DNA of 64,000 nt from Megalonaias nervosa (GCA_016617855.1 JAECUM010010995.1:1-64000), one strand, 5' to 3'. Positions 1 to 12,429 are shown, numbered from the stretch's first letter. The notes: generated by a model from the letters alone, not told the origin. Made by a program: numbers and translations.

Positions 1-737
1 AAGAACGTAAAATTTCATAGGATCTATAAATAGTTGTTGACGTAGGTGACTACGATCTTGAATAATAATAATATTAATAATAAGACTTGTTTCCTAGATT
101 GGGGTTATTTCTATTGGAGGGTTTAGGTCAGGTGGGTTCTTAGAAGAATTAAATTATATTCCATTGGATGGGTTATGTCACATGAATAGGTATTTTAAAA
201 TCTGAGACTGAATAGTACGATCTGTCACGTGGGGTATATTGCGACATATAGTCGTAAAAGAATACTGAAGGTGTATATAAGAAGAGAACTGAGCAATCAG
301 ATTCACCCCTTTTTCGGGGTCATTCTTATAATTTGTGCTAAGATCAAGTCTGCAGACACATTTCATGTTGTTTTATGAGATTATTTGAGAGGAAAAAATT
401 TGTTTTGATTATTCAGTGGAAACATAAAGTGTTCATCTGACTATAGTATTATTCTGCAACTATTGCGAATTATTTAAAGGAGTTCTAGATAACGCAGTTT
501 TGACAATGTCACGATTCTTTGTTACCCAGTACATTTCCGGTTCGGAATTTTATACGAAACATTTCATTACTTTGAACTTTAATAGAGCTTTTCCAGGAAT
601 GTTTTGGATTTACTTCATAATACTGTAATGTTCTCGCACATTTTCATTTATGACATTGAAAATTATATTGTTTATTTAAAAAACATTTAGGCTTTGCTTC
701 TTTCGTTTACTTTGCTTATGACTATAGAGTCATAACA
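1..737 (+). repeat. 5' LTR (first ~133 bases lie outside the window)
   Basis: Base 1 aligns with base 4627 of the 3' LTR and similarity continues to CATAACA at 731-737, the inverted complement of the TGTTAT that starts the 3' LTR. A TATA motif (TATATAAG, 274-281) recurs in the 3' LTR at about 4912. A (AAT)n run near 61-85 differs in length between the copies. Confidence 0.92.
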
Positions 738-742
738 GAAAT

Positions 743-760
743 TAGGGGCTCAACCAGGAT
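743..760 (+). other. primer-binding site, tRNA-Pro-like
   Basis: TAGGGGCTCAACCAGGAT begins five bases after the LTR end. It resembles the complement of the 3' end of tRNA-Pro, as used by several Ty3/gypsy elements and gammaretroviruses, with a few mismatches. Placement is as expected; the primer identity is an inference. Confidence 0.7.
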
Positions 761-1119
761 ACTAACATGAGAAATATTTAGACAGATTTAAATTGTTTTG
801 AAATTTAAATTTATTTATTTCGTAATTTTCTTAGTCACTGGTCGTTTGCTTTTACATAAAGAAACCAATAAACATTGGCAATGTCTTTTAGGGTGGAGAA
901 TTTTGTTTAATAACCGATGTTGGAAGTATTTGTGAGTTTAAGGAAAAATGGGTTGCTGAACTGCAATTCTCTTTCTGACATAAATCGTCTTTGTTAAAAC
1001 AGGAGATTAAAAATATTTTGGTCAAGTACTTGGTGGAAACGAATATCTTTGATGCAAATGCTTAGGAATAAATAGTAAGTCTTTATCTTGATCTGAAATG
1101 AAAGTAAAGGAACTGAAAT

Positions 1120-1983
1120 TGACAACCAGACGGAAAAATAGAAAATAAAAATGTAAATACAGGAAAAAGAAAGAGAGAGAGAGAGGCAGATGCAGGAAAA
1201 GAAAGAGAACGACAAATGCAAATACAAAAAGAAGAAAGACAGATGCAAATGAAATTGCAAATGCACAAATACAAAAGAGTTATAGAAATGCAATTGAAAT
1301 TTAAAGATTGGAACTGTCAAGTAAACAACATTGACCTCACGAATGCTCAGTTTGTAATGTTACCAAAATATCAGATTTGTACTCCCTTTCAACATGTTTA
1401 ATGAAAAAGATTTAGATCAATACTATTCACATTTTGAGATAATAGGCGAAAATTTAAAATGGCCATGAAAGCTCTGGGCTTTGTTATTACAGAGTGTACA
1501 TATTGGCAAATCTCGTGATCTTTATACCTCACTGTGAGTAAAAGCAAGATCAGATTATGAATTTGTCAAGGAATGTATCTTGAAAATTAGATAACTCATA
1601 TTAATTGAAGAGTTCAATAAATGCTTCCATACTGACCTTGATAAACATAATGAATAAACTGTAGAAAACAATAACCGCTCCGGTGGCCTAGTGGTTAGAG
1701 CGTCCTCCTAGGATGCTGGAGGTCGCGGGTTAGAACCCCGGTCGAGTCATTCCAAAGGCTTTAAACAATGGTACTAACAGCTGCCTCGCTTGACGCTCAG
1801 TGGTTTAAGAGGTTTGTGTAAGGACTGGTCGGCCTGGTATCAGGATAATGTGACTGAGTGGGACATCATGCCACGTGTCTGCGGCATGATGCCCCAGTGT
1901 TAGACATCGCCATAAACTGTCACACTGCAGATATCGTAGCGATATGACTCAAAAATTGTGAAAGGTACGTTAAAAGATCTAAA

Positions 1984-2019
<36 letters not shown>

Positions 2020-2260
2020 TAGAAAACGCTGCTCGTACAGCTGACGACTATTCCATTGTCAGTAAGTTTTCCTCTCATTAGACGGTTAGTAAGAAACTAA
2101 CTCAGTGTCAAGCAAGTACATACAAATGTTAATCTAGCACAACTTATAAGAATCAAACGTCTGATAAGACTGATCAGAAATCATTATTTCTTCCTACGTG
2201 CACCTATTGCAAGAGAATGGGGCACGTTATTCTGATGCTTTAAGTGAAATAAGCAACAAA
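1120..2260 (+). pseudogene. gypsy Gag remnant, split by a SINE
   Basis: The N-terminal part is a Lys/Glu/Gln/Met-rich coiled coil (about 1150-1300). Next comes a capsid-like stretch in shifting frames (about 1400-1600, containing DLDQYYSHFE and WALLLQSVHIGKSRDLYTSL-type motifs), interrupted by stops. After the SINE at 1670-2015 the frame resumes and ends with a zinc-knuckle relic (CTYCKRMGH, about 2195-2225) whose last Cys is lost. The motif order is that of animal Ty3/gypsy Gag. Non-functional. Confidence 0.8.
1670..2015 (+). mobile_element. tRNA-derived SINE, family A, with (CA)n tail
   Basis: The head has a pol III A box (GGCCTAGTGGTTAGAG) and a B-box-like GGTTAGAACCCC. A ~250-base body follows, ending in a (CA)n run. 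The 12-bp direct repeat ACTGTAGAAAAC flanks it exactly (1658-1669 and 2016-2027), so this is a retrotransposition into the gypsy gag. A second copy lies at 24239-24563 on minus and shares head, body and (CA)n tail. Confidence 0.93.
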
Positions 2261-2877
2261 ATAAAGAAAGAACCGTTCCAAATACTCTTGTTTCTCAGAG
2301 GTCAAGGTCATGGTCATGTATTGGACATAATACACTTGTTGGATCAAAAAAACTCAGTCTGATTGTATTAAGGAGAATTGTGTACCATTCATTTCAAAAT
2401 GGGGTGTTTGAGAGGTTTCGCCTGACTTTATTGAAAATGATAAGGCCATATTGCTTTGATACCATAAAGACGGGGACGAAAGTGTTCACTTACTTTTGTA
2501 TGTTTATTGGACATACTGTTCGTGGAACATCGAAGTTGCTGAAAGAGAAACATTTTTAACAGAGTAATCACAGATTCGTTTACTTGATTACGTCATTGAT
2601 TTTTAGATACAAACTGTCGAAAGTTTGTGATAGAGTAAAAATACAAACCTTCAGTCTACCCAGTCCAAAATGAAAACAAAGTATGACAAAACAATAAAAG
2701 AAAAATAAATAACTTTTCTGCCTGGTTATATAGTGCTGGCATTCTTATCTATACATCAAAACCCTCCTCAGGCTCGAAATTATAGTCCCTATTTAGTTAA
2801 AACGAAAGTAAGTGACTTAAAGAATATCATCGACACTCCTGGGAGGCAGAAACAGAAACAATTTCTGCTATATAAAT

Positions 2878-3900
2878 ATGTTAAAGGAGTATGTTGATCG
2901 AGACAGCCCTGTAATTCGTTCAGTACATTTAGTTGTAAGCGTCCTACACGGTGACGATTTTAGTGATGACGTACAACCAGACTGTAGTGACTTTAGTTCA
3001 ACCAGTCTTCAAAATTCTGAAATATTAAAGAATCTGGATAATGAACCTTCACATCTACAGCCACAGGAAAATAATGAGTCAAAGCAACTAATATATGAAT
3101 ATGACAACTTGTTTCCATATGTTTCGACTCGAACAAACAAAATTTACCATGATGCTGAAGTTGTAGGTTCTATGCTTGTAAAATAGTACCTTTATAGTAT
3201 GAATCCTCTCAAACAGGAATGCTTGGTAAAGAAAATTAAATATTTGTTGGAGTATGACTTAACTGAACCAAGCAAAATTAAGAGGAGTTCGCCGCGTATA
3301 TTGTGCCGGAACCAAATAATTCTTTCCGAATGTGCACCAGCTACAGAAAAGTTACCAGTGTCACGAAGACAAACTAATTTCCAATACCAAGAATTGATGA
3401 CTGCATCGACAGAATTGGAAATACAAATCATGTCACCAAGATTGACCTGTTTTTAGGCTTCTGGCAGATTCTACTTACTGACAGAGCAAAAGATGTTTCG
3501 GCCTATGCAACTCCAGACAGACTCTCAATGCAAAGTGATGCCATTCCGTATGAAAAATTCTCCCTCAACATTTCAGTGCTTAATGACCACGATAACATCT
3601 GGTACAGATGGATGTGATGCATACATCGATGACGCCATTATATACAGTGATTCCTGCGAAGGTCACCTGGAAACTATCTTTCAATTTATGTAAATGTGAG
3701 ATTTGCCGAGCTTGTGTCACTTTTATACGACATATTGTGGGACTTTGTCAAACTAAGCATGTAGAAGCTAAAGCTATCTCTGAATTCCCTGTGTATAACA
3801 GTAACAAGCAACTCGTGCAATTTTGGGGTATAACTGGATATTGTCGGAAATTTGCTCAAATTTTTCCGTAGCTGTTGAGCCCCTGACCAATTTATTTACT
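2878..3900 (+). pseudogene. gypsy reverse transcriptase remnant
   Basis: Pieces of an RT reading frame run in order. A pre-RT linker (..YEYDNLFPYVSTRTNKIYHD.., ending 3186) is followed by NPLKQE..KKIKYLLE (from 3199). Then comes the palm region at 3493-3693 with CKVMPFRMKNSPSTFQ and the catalytic YIDD box (about 3622-3633). A connection segment with frameshifts reaches about 3900. These motifs are diagnostic of Ty3/gypsy RT. Stops at 3184, 3456 and 3693 plus frame changes make it non-functional. Confidence 0.9.
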
Positions 3901-3938
3901 AGGAAGACCAATTTCATTCATCTAACAAATGTCAGGAG

Positions 3939-4355
3939 GTGTTCGACATATTCAAGGCCACACTTAATAGTGCTCCAGTTCTTTCAACTACAGATTTCAA
4001 CCAATCGTGTAAGATGTATGTTGATGCAAGTGCTATGGAGGTTGGTGGCTTGATAATTCAAAAAGGTAGAAATATCGTGAAGCACCAGAAAAATTATTAC
4101 ACTATCCAGAAAGAGTATTTGTCTTTAATTTGTGAGTTACAACACTTTGAAGTGTATATTGATTTAGCTCCTTGTCCGATTAGTGTATTCAGTATTAACA
4201 ACCCCTTTACTTTCATAAAAAAAATAAAAAATATAAATCAGAGTTTGTTGAAGATGAGTTTCATGTTTCAAGAATACAACATCGACATTCGGCACATCAA
4301 GGGAAAAGAAAACTGAATCACAGATGCTCTGTCACGTGTATATGAGTTCTATAGT
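3939..4355 (+). pseudogene. gypsy RNase H remnant
   Basis: The frame at 3939-4316 reads MYVDASAMEVGGLI (first catalytic Asp), then TIQKEYLSLI (the Glu motif) and YNIDIRHIKGKEN at the end, in RNase HI order for gypsy Pol. One stop separates this from ITDALSR, the usual end of the domain (to about 4355). No integrase HHCC or DDE region follows, so pol is truncated by internal deletion. Confidence 0.88.
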
Positions 4356-4484
4356 GTTTAATTTTGTATACATTTATGTTAATGCATTGTACGTCCTCCT
4401 CTGTAATTTCATTGTTATTGTAATTTATATGGTTTATTAATATGTAAAAAGAAAGCTTTATTGCATAATTCATTATTTCTTTAT

Positions 4485-4493
4485 GAGGGGAGG
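4485..4493 (+). other. polypurine tract
   Basis: GAGGGGAGG lies directly before TGTTATC, the first bases of the 3' LTR. This is the standard plus-strand priming site of LTR elements. Confidence 0.85.
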
Positions 4494-5377
4494 TGTTATC
4501 TATATCTATATTTTTTGTAACTCCTAGTATATGGTTGAATCTATAATTTTTGTAAATTTTATTCATGATTGTAAATTAAAGTTGTTATCTATTGCTGGAT
4601 TTTGGCGAACGTGCATATAGATATTAAAGAACGTAAAATGACATAGGATCTATAATTAGTTGTTGACATAGATGTTTACGATCTTTAATAATAATAATAA
4701 TAATAATATTATTAATAAAAAGACTTATTTCCTAGATTGGGGTTATTTTTATTGGAGGCTTGAGGTCTGGTTGGTTCTTAGAAAAATTAAGTTATATTTC
4801 ATTGGATGGGTTATGTCACATGAATAGGTATTTTAAAATCTGAGACTGAATAGTACGATCTGTCACGTGGGGTATATTGCGACGTATAGTCGTAATAGAC
4901 TCTTGAAGGTGTATATAAGAAGAGAACTGAGCAATCAGATTCACCCCTATTTCGGGGTCATTCTTATAATCTGTACTAAGATCAAGTCCGCAGACACATT
5001 TTATGTTCTTAAGATATTATCTGAGAGGAAAAACATTTGTTTTGATTATTCAGTGGAAAGAGAAAGTGCCCGTTGGACTATAATATTATTCTGGAACTAT
5101 CGTGAATTATTCAAATGAGTTCAGGACTATGCAATTTTGACAACGTCACGATTCTTTGTGGCCCAGTACATTTCCGGTTCTGATATGTATACGCAACTTT
5201 ACATTACTTTTGACTTTAACAGAACTTTTTCTAGATTATTTTGGATTCGTTTCATAATATTGTAATTTAATCTCAATTTTCATTGTTAACATTGATAATT
5301 ATATTGTTTATTAAGTTTTAGAAAACTTATCGGTTTTGTTTCTTTCTTTTAATTAGTCTATGACCATAAAGTTATAA
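4494..5377 (+). repeat. 3' LTR, complete
   Basis: It starts TGTTAT right after the polypurine tract, aligns with 1-737 from position 4627, and ends near TTATAAG at 5371-5377. Length is about 884 bases. It contains the same TATA motif (about 4912-4919) and a GATTCACCCC leader as the 5' copy. Confidence 0.9.
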
Positions 5378-6046
5378 GAAAAGAATGTATTCAATATATA
5401 TATATCGTGAATATTTTCTCTCTTTCGCCCTGTTTCTCTCTCCACACACACACACACATACATACACATCTCCCACATAAATGTCGTTATTCTGTAGTAT
5501 GAAGTTCCTTCTGTGTAAATAAACGGCTTGAAACTGATAGTAATAATACAAGCATGCATTCCATGTATTTTGTTAAACATGAGACCACATCAAATTCTCT
5601 GTAAGATAACCTGTGTGATGGTATCCCGACCCACAGCTACCCATGTACTAGGTTTATTAAATATTTAGCCAAATATTACCGTAGACACAAATGCATCCAT
5701 TTATTGTGGATATCTATGCGAGTAAATGTCACAGTCACGGATGGGGATACAAATAGCAGTATAGTATTTTGCCTTGAAGAATGTTTTTGAGAAAGCAGGT
5801 AAGTAAGTGATGGTGCAACTACTCTACTACCATTGCCAACGCGTATAAGACTTACCGTCTCCATCCAGTCCAAAAATAAGTTTTCTCTCTGTTTGCCAAA
5901 TTTCTTTACCTCGAAGCGACTCAACGCTGTAATTGCTCAATATTCATATTTCGTTGATACATAAGCGACGAAACTCTGGGAGGAATAAATCAGTGCTTTA
6001 CATGATGAGTTACGTTGTAATTTTCAATAGATGTTTGCATACAAAA
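5378..6046. other. non-coding stretch between LTR and TRIM-like gene
   Basis: Holds short (TA)n and (CA)n runs (5393-5460). An open frame on minus at 5676-5924 has no recognisable domain. Downstream TRIM exons could lie here, but I could not support one. Confidence 0.5.
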
Positions 6047-7192
6047 TCAAAGAGAAAATTTCTCAATAAAGATATTTACAGTGATCAGCCGGAACTCAGA
6101 ATGTATAAAGATATAAATTACCCTTTTCATCATGATATCAGTTGAGATGACACCCATCATAAACTCAAGCTTTTGCATCGAAAGTGCTGCAGGGGTGAAT
6201 GCCCTACGGCGTATGCTTACGGGTTTAATGTTAACAGCTCGACTGCTTTCTTCTAATAGTTTTTTGCTCAAATCATATCCAGTTTTCACGATCTCGGAAT
6301 CTTTCGCAGTCTCAGTCAGTATTCTTACTTCACTTTGAAGAGTTACACAATCTGAAAATTCCTTTTCTATCTTTGCCTTGTAATGTTCATTTTGCTTTCG
6401 AAGCTTCTGATAGACCTGTCCGATACCCTCTCTAAAGTTTTGCGCCTCATTTTTTATTTTTTGTTTTTGTTCTTCAAGCAAACCGATAAGCTCCTGTTCT
6501 TGTTTGTTCACCGTCATAATTTCGTCTTTTTCATATTTATCAATCACTCCGTCATGTACTTCACCTTCTTTCTTACAATTCTGAAGTTGCTCTAACCTGA
6601 CAGCACACAGATTCGAATTTTTTTCCAGAATGCTCTTGACTTCTTCCACCTCTTCAGCCAGCATTCTAGATTTGTGGCTGTCATGCTCAGAAATCTTACA
6701 AAACAGGCAAAGTGGTATGTTTTTACACGTTTTACACACTATTTTGATTTCTTCTTCATGGTGTACGTGACAAAAGTCACGCTGATACAGAGTCACTTTT
6801 TCTTCTTCATCAATTGCGCCTAATTGTCGCAGTGTGTGATTTCTCAGTGCTTTAATTTTCAAGTGCATTGTAGAACAAACCTGGCAGTAGTTTTGTTCAC
6901 ACTCTAGGCATTTACTCGTTGCAGAAAGCTTCGGTCCACAAACGTCGCATTGGACAGAAAGTTCTCTCGAATAATCTTTCTGATTGGTTGCCTCGTCCAT
7001 GACACTATTGGCACATTTTTGAGATACTGTCACCGCCCTATTACACAAAGGGCAAGCAACCCGACCTTCTTTAGCATTTTTTTCTTCGTGCCTTTTGAGA
7101 CAACCATTACAGAAGACATGATTGCATGAAATAGTTCTAGGATCCTTGAATGTTTCGAGACAAATACTACAAATCGGTTTACCCTCTTCCAT
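6047..7192 (-). CDS. TRIM-like RING / B-box / coiled-coil protein
   Basis: Probable E3 ubiquitin ligase of the TRIM type, 381 aa as an open frame. A C3HC4 RING finger spans residues 8-50 (Cys8, Cys11, Cys23, His25, Cys28, Cys31, Cys47, Cys50). A B-box 1-like Cys cluster lies at about 80-110 and a B-box 2 (CHVHHEEE..CKTC..CLFC..H) at about 140-175. A Glu/Lys-rich coiled coil runs to about 310. No NHL, SPRY or other C-terminal domain follows. The last ~24 residues (hydrophobic, IFIHSEFR..) look like read-through, and an AAAAGG|GTAATT donor at 6122/6121 could end the coding exon, with the rest lost or not recognised. The start ATG is the first in the RING frame. Such genes are strongly expanded in bivalves; which TRIM this is cannot be said. 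Confidence 0.88.
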   Translation of the reverse strand: MEEGKPICSICLETFKDPRTISCNHVFCNGCLKRHEEKNAKEGRVACPLCNRAVTVSQKCANSVMDEATNQKDYSRELSVQCDVCGPKLSATSKCLECEQNYCQVCSTMHLKIKALRNHTLRQLGAIDEEEKVTLYQRDFCHVHHEEEIKIVCKTCKNIPLCLFCKISEHDSHKSRMLAEEVEEVKSILEKNSNLCAVRLEQLQNCKKEGEVHDGVIDKYEKDEIMTVNKQEQELIGLLEEQKQKIKNEAQNFREGIGQVYQKLRKQNEHYKAKIEKEFSDCVTLQSEVRILTETAKDSEIVKTGYDLSKKLLEESSRAVNIKPVSIRRRAFTPAALSMQKLEFMMGVISTDIMMKRVIYIFIHSEFRLITVNIFIEKFSL

Positions 7193-9029
7193 TTTGAACC
7201 TGTCAATGTATCAAATATGCACTTTCTGTTTCGTCTCCATGAACTCGTCTTGGGCTGACTTGATTTGGCACTTAATTTTTTATTTCATAATGCACACCGT
7301 ACCCGACTACTGTAGAAGGTATAAAAAGACCACAAAACATTGACGAAGTTAAAGCTAACATGAACAATGTACTCTGAAGATGTGAACATCTCTAGACAAT
7401 TTTCCGTTATTCGCATATATCGTCGGTTTAATTATCTGCTGATAAAGTGGATACAGAAAGTAAACAACAGGGTGTGCGCACACCAGTTAAACGCCTCAAT
7501 GAACAACAAACTAGATGCACACCAGCAGGGTTTAAAAGAGATTGTGGGATGGTGAATTAAACATTCCTTTTCCAGTTTGTTTATTTTTATGTAAGTGTAT
7601 CTTAAAGTGAAAATATAGCAATTTTAAGCAAAATTAGGACCCACGCGTCTTTCAAATCAAACTTTATAGCAAAACCCTTCAGACTTCAACCAGTGCACCT
7701 AACGGCGTTTTGTGGACATGTCTATCCGAACTTTTCCATTGTTTTGTGGCTGGTTGTTAGATGGACACCACTACTGATGTCCATATTTTATACGCGCGTA
7801 CTAGTTCAACTACACTGGGACAGGCACGTGGGTGTTGGGGGAAAAAAAACCCACCCCCTAAAAAAATCAGAGAAATTGAAGCGTAATTTACAAGGATTGT
7901 GGTAAGAATTTAAACAGCAAATCCTCTCATAGTCAGTTAAAAATGGCATAACAGTTGTTCTTAGTAGCATATAGATCATAGGCTTAATTTCAAAAGGATA
8001 GAATAACTCGCAATTTTCCGGACGTACGCTAATACCAATGTTTGTAGCACCGTTTGCTAAATGCCACTAGTTTTATAGCACAAATTCAGATAATGAAGTC
8101 GCTTGGTCGTACTTGATTGGATAATTAAGATTGAAAGCAAATAATAATTTATACGCAGAATGAACGTATAAAGTATGAAAGTACCAAAAGTATTTGCTGA
8201 CGTTATATTATATATTTACTTTAACTTTTGTAATATAGATTTTGACAAGTAAAATCAATTCTTAGAAGACCCTTTCCACTAGCCATGTTATCTTCCTCTT
8301 ATACAAGGGTCATCTTGCAAATAAATATAGTACATGTGGATCAAAACAACTTCCCATTAAACCCCCCCCCACAAAAAACAAACCAAAACAAACGTACAGA
8401 ACTTTATCTAGTATTCTACGCCTTTTTGAAGTTTTTCTTCCTTTTTAAAACTAAGATCTTTTTAAGCAATACGGAATGCATTTTTGCTCGATTCTGATAT
8501 TAACAACAATTACTCAACTTTTCCTGTGTTAAGAAAATTAATCGGATCTAATTTGCCTTCTGCTGGATGATTACATGTGGCAGTTCCGTCTTGTACTTTT
8601 GTGTGGCGTTACATCTTTATTAACTTTAAGACGCACAAGTGTAAGAGTTATACATCAAAAATATGTCAATATACATTCTCGTTTCTCACAATCATAACGT
8701 CACTCCTGAATATTATACGACCTTATAAGTTCTGACAGATTTACCATTTGTTACATCTGTCCAACTGAGTAAAATCAAGTACGACCGAGTGACGTCATGA
8801 ATTATAAACTTTGGAATCAAAATCGCACGTGAGAGTCACTACAGATATTACGATCTACTGAGAGATTGATAAATGTAAAGTGAAGTTGTTTACATTTGCA
8901 ACATGCACATTGGAGAGAATGTTGGCATACCTCTATATTAGTTTCATCTACAGTGATTGAAATTTCTTTGGATATTGTACTTGTGAAAATTGTACACGAT
9001 GATCTAAGCACACGGCTAACCAAAGTGGC
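7193..9029. other. intergenic, no gene seen
   Basis: AT-rich sequence with only short chance frames. A C-run/A-run (8362-8400) and a G-run/A-run (7833-7860) are present. Confidence 0.6.
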
Positions 9030-9142
9030 TATTGGACAATTCGGCCCAATACAATTTGGCTCAGCTTGGACCGAAAATAAGACAATTCGACTCAACTTGA
9101 AAGACAATTCGGTCCAACTCGAAAGACAATTCGGCCCAACTT
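9030..9142 (+). repeat. short imperfect repeat of a ~22-bp unit
   Basis: Variants of GACAATTCGGCCCAA recur about five times, e.g. near 9035, 9070, 9103 and 9125. Spacing is uneven and the unit is interspersed with CAGCTTGGACC-like sequence. Confidence 0.65.
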
Positions 9143-10418
9143 AATAATACAACTGACAGTAGTTTTAACAAGTATTTATTTTTAAATGGAAATACTCAGT
9201 AATTTATAACTTATATATGCGTAAGTACTGTTAACTAAGACAAAATATATTTGGACAATTCTTATATAATTTGTTTTTACCGTATACTTCAAAGTCCTTG
9301 TTTTAGTAATGTATGAAATAAAGGGAGGTCACCTTTTCCTTTCTAGTACTTATTTTGTTTTTCAAAGTGAGAACGAATATCAATGATGTACAATAATTAG
9401 TTCCTACCTGTGAACGTGTGCACTGGTTTGAGAACATTCTCAATTTAGGTTGAGAATAAAATTTGAAACATTTGTTGAATTAGATAAATATTATTCGAAG
9501 ATATAAAGGTTAGGAGCTTTTGGATATCTTTAGGAAAACCGTCCCAAAGACAATTATTACATGGTAGAAAGTATGTCTGAAAAAAAGAAGTATAGTAGAG
9601 CTGGATGTGATGCTTTTGGAGTTACGTAGACAATAATGAGATACATCATATCTCCTGTGGAAGAAGGTCGATTTTGTTAGGCACTTGAGTATTTATAGCT
9701 AAATACAGTATGCATAATCTCTTCTTCCTTCCTTGTGCAAGAGTTTTACCAACCAGTTTCTGCATAAAAAGACTCTCAAGAGCAATTAATCAGTGCAGCT
9801 TCCAATTTAATTTTTTTCTCCAACCTGCCCATATTTTCAGTAGCAATTGTTTCAGACTTGAGAAACATATTCTAAAATGTCACGTATGAAAAGTATATAT
9901 ATAATTTGAAACCTAAGCTTCCTGCGAAAAGAACTTTTAGTCCAGCACGATATGTATGTATATATGTATGTGCACTCAAGCTGGTGACTTTTGTGTATAC
10001 AAGCTCAGATGTATTTTGCTTTGTTTCACTTTATCCCTTTCTAGCAGTTATTTTGTTTCTCATATGAGAGAGAGAGAGAGACACGCACACATGGACAGAT
10101 GCCTTCAGACGTACACACAGTCTTTGCATGTGTGTATATTTTTAAAAAAAAATAGCAGCTTACAAGGAAACAAAGATAACTTGTACCATAGTTAAGTCTA
10201 GCAATCAGTTTATTCATTTCTAATTTGTATGGAATAATGTAGCAACTATGATTGACGATATTGACTGGTACTGTCAAGTTTTCAGTTTATGCATGCAAAC
10301 AATAAAACATAAACTTAAATAAAACATAACTTAAAATAAAAATAAAAACAAACAATAAACTTAACTGGTAAGAGCTTGATATTGCAGCAACTAAACACTG
10401 ACAAAATGCTCAGGATTA

Positions 10419-10460
<42 letters not shown>

Positions 10461-11199
10461 ACTGATATGAAAGTATCAACGTATGTGATCATTGACCAAT
10501 AAAAGGAATAGTTTGATTCTGAAACGCAACTCAGTTTTTCAACTTCGTGGTCCGTAGATGCTTCCACACATTGTTAGAAGACTGTTGGCACTGATATCCT
10601 TATTTGTGTACTTTCACCAAATCCTAAAAAGTCTTCCATGCATGGTACAGATCTGCCTAGTTTGGTGTCTTGTCAGTTTTCCTTCCGATACCATCTTTAC
10701 TTGAGAAGGTATCATTTGGGCATCTTTGTATAGCAGAATAAGCATAAGATAAAACTGAAGGTTGTTTTACGCGCTTTGCGATTCAATCGACTGTGCCAAC
10801 CCTCCATGTCATTGTTTGTTCATACCATTTTTCCAAAGACATTCCATGTGGATATGGGCCAAATTGTGCTGGATATCCACCTGTCACTAATATACGTCAT
10901 CCATTCATATATGAAGCAGTGTTACAATCTGAAGCCTAAAATTATATATAGTTGTTATAATATCTCATGTAAGGTGTCGCTAGAAAAATGTAAATGTATT
11001 CTGTAGAATATTATCTGTTAAGTAGTATTGTTTTATAAATCAGTGTATATGGTTTCCATTAGTACAGTTCAGCAAAGCTAGAAGTCTGCAGGAAAGCCAT
11101 AAGACATGGGTTTTTTCTAGTTTTGTGTATGAAATACTGGGGGCTGGGGTGGGGGAATGATATGGCACAGCTAAACTTTAAAGTTTATAAAGTATCAGA
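9143..11199. other. intergenic, no gene seen
   Basis: Holds an (AG)n tract (10068-10080) and a compound (CT)n(CA)n tract (10421-10458). No supported coding or RNA gene. Confidence 0.55.
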
Positions 11200-11340
11200 G
11201 CAAGTAGAAAAGAAAATACCTTGCTTAAAGCCACACAACAGCAGCCAATCTGGGCTAATCAAATGGTGGGAATCACACCGGCACTTATCTGGTGATGGGT
11301 CTAATGCCTTAACAACTGAGCCACCAATTGGCTCCATATT
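11200..11340 (-). mobile_element. tRNA-derived SINE remnant, family C
   Basis: On minus the sequence starts near GGTGGCTCAGTTGTTAAGGC (A box), followed about 35 bases later by GGTGTGATTCCC (B-box-like). Its tail resembles the 'cttgctcaaggac' module seen in other tRNA-SINEs here. The body is short and no target duplication is clear. Confidence 0.6.
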
Positions 11341-12368
11341 CAGAAAGACATTTTTACGAAGCACATGACAAGAGGACAAGAATTGTAGACATTGCTTTAT
11401 TTTTTAAAACACGTACAAATCATGTCATACTGAATACTTTTATACAGTCTGTTATAACTAATAGTTCACACTCTTGCTAATTCAAATATAATTCTCAAAT
11501 TAAACTGGTCACCTATCATACACAACTGAATGGCACTAGAGATCCTGAAATCACTGTATTTTCCCTGATATGTCCAGCAGATCAAAGGTTTTGACCAACA
11601 TGTACTTTCAGGAACCAGAAATTGGTCATAACATATATAAAATTTCATCACATCAAATTATCTTTGATTTGTTCATCCCTTAACCTGTCAAATAAACACA
11701 TTAAGGAAGTAAAATTGACAGGTTAGTGAGTTTAATTTACAGATTCTTTCTTCATCAGACAATAAATTAAAGTGTCACAACAAAGCCTTGTCATTAAGTT
11801 TTTGCCAATTGTTCAAGCACTCTATACCAGAAAGTTTGACAAAAGAGGTGGGAACAACTATCTCCTGGACTTGTCAACAACCCTGTAACTGAATGATTGC
11901 CCAAGGTTCTGTACTACAATAGACTTTACATTAGCCCCTCACTCCACTCATGTTTTTTTTAACTATATTGTCAGCATATCATACCTCATGAATAAATTAT
12001 GTGAAGTATTGGTCCGAGTTAAGAAAATAAAGATCATACTAGGAACAACAACTAGATTTTATTATCATCCTCAAAGATTTGGGGACTTGGTCCAGCAGAA
12101 CATCTCCATCCAACTTTACTGGAAACGCAAGTTGAATCAGTGTTACATAGAGGTGGGAAGTCTGACTGAAGTCTATTAATAATTAATAATTAGACACAAT
12201 ATAGTGGAATAAAATATTGTTTTTGGATGAAATCCTAGAACATTGTTTTTAAAAGAAATTTTTTTTTTTTTAAATAATTAGCTTCAGTGAAACCAGTGAA
12301 TCATAGAAAGACAATACTAGAACTAAAGAGCAACAAATCTGTAACTGAAAATGACAGAGTTTATGGTA

Positions 12369-12420
<52 letters not shown>

Positions 12421-12429
12421 CTTTTGTCT
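11341..12429. other. intergenic, no gene seen
   Basis: AT-rich, with a 46-base (TA)n tract starting near 12372. No gene supported. Confidence 0.55.

Larger units (their letters stand above)
1..5377 (+). mobile_element. Ty3/gypsy LTR retrotransposon, decayed, left end outside window
   Basis: Two long direct repeats (1-737 and 4494-5377) flank an internal region with a primer-binding site, gag remnant, RT, RNase H and polypurine tract in the Ty3/gypsy order. Every coding region is broken by stops or frameshifts. After RNase H the sequence runs within about 140 bases into the polypurine tract, so integrase is missing. By eye the LTRs differ at roughly one base in ten, so this is an old copy. 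It lies just downstream of the TRIM-like gene, which is on the opposite strand. Confidence 0.93.

Noticed and set aside
5676..5924. Downstream exon of the TRIM-like gene
   Set aside because: No acceptor in the right phase and no NHL, SPRY or other known C-terminal motif.
7314..7330. TATA box (GGTATAAAAAG) for a plus-strand gene
   Set aside because: No coding frame or transcript-like structure follows on plus.
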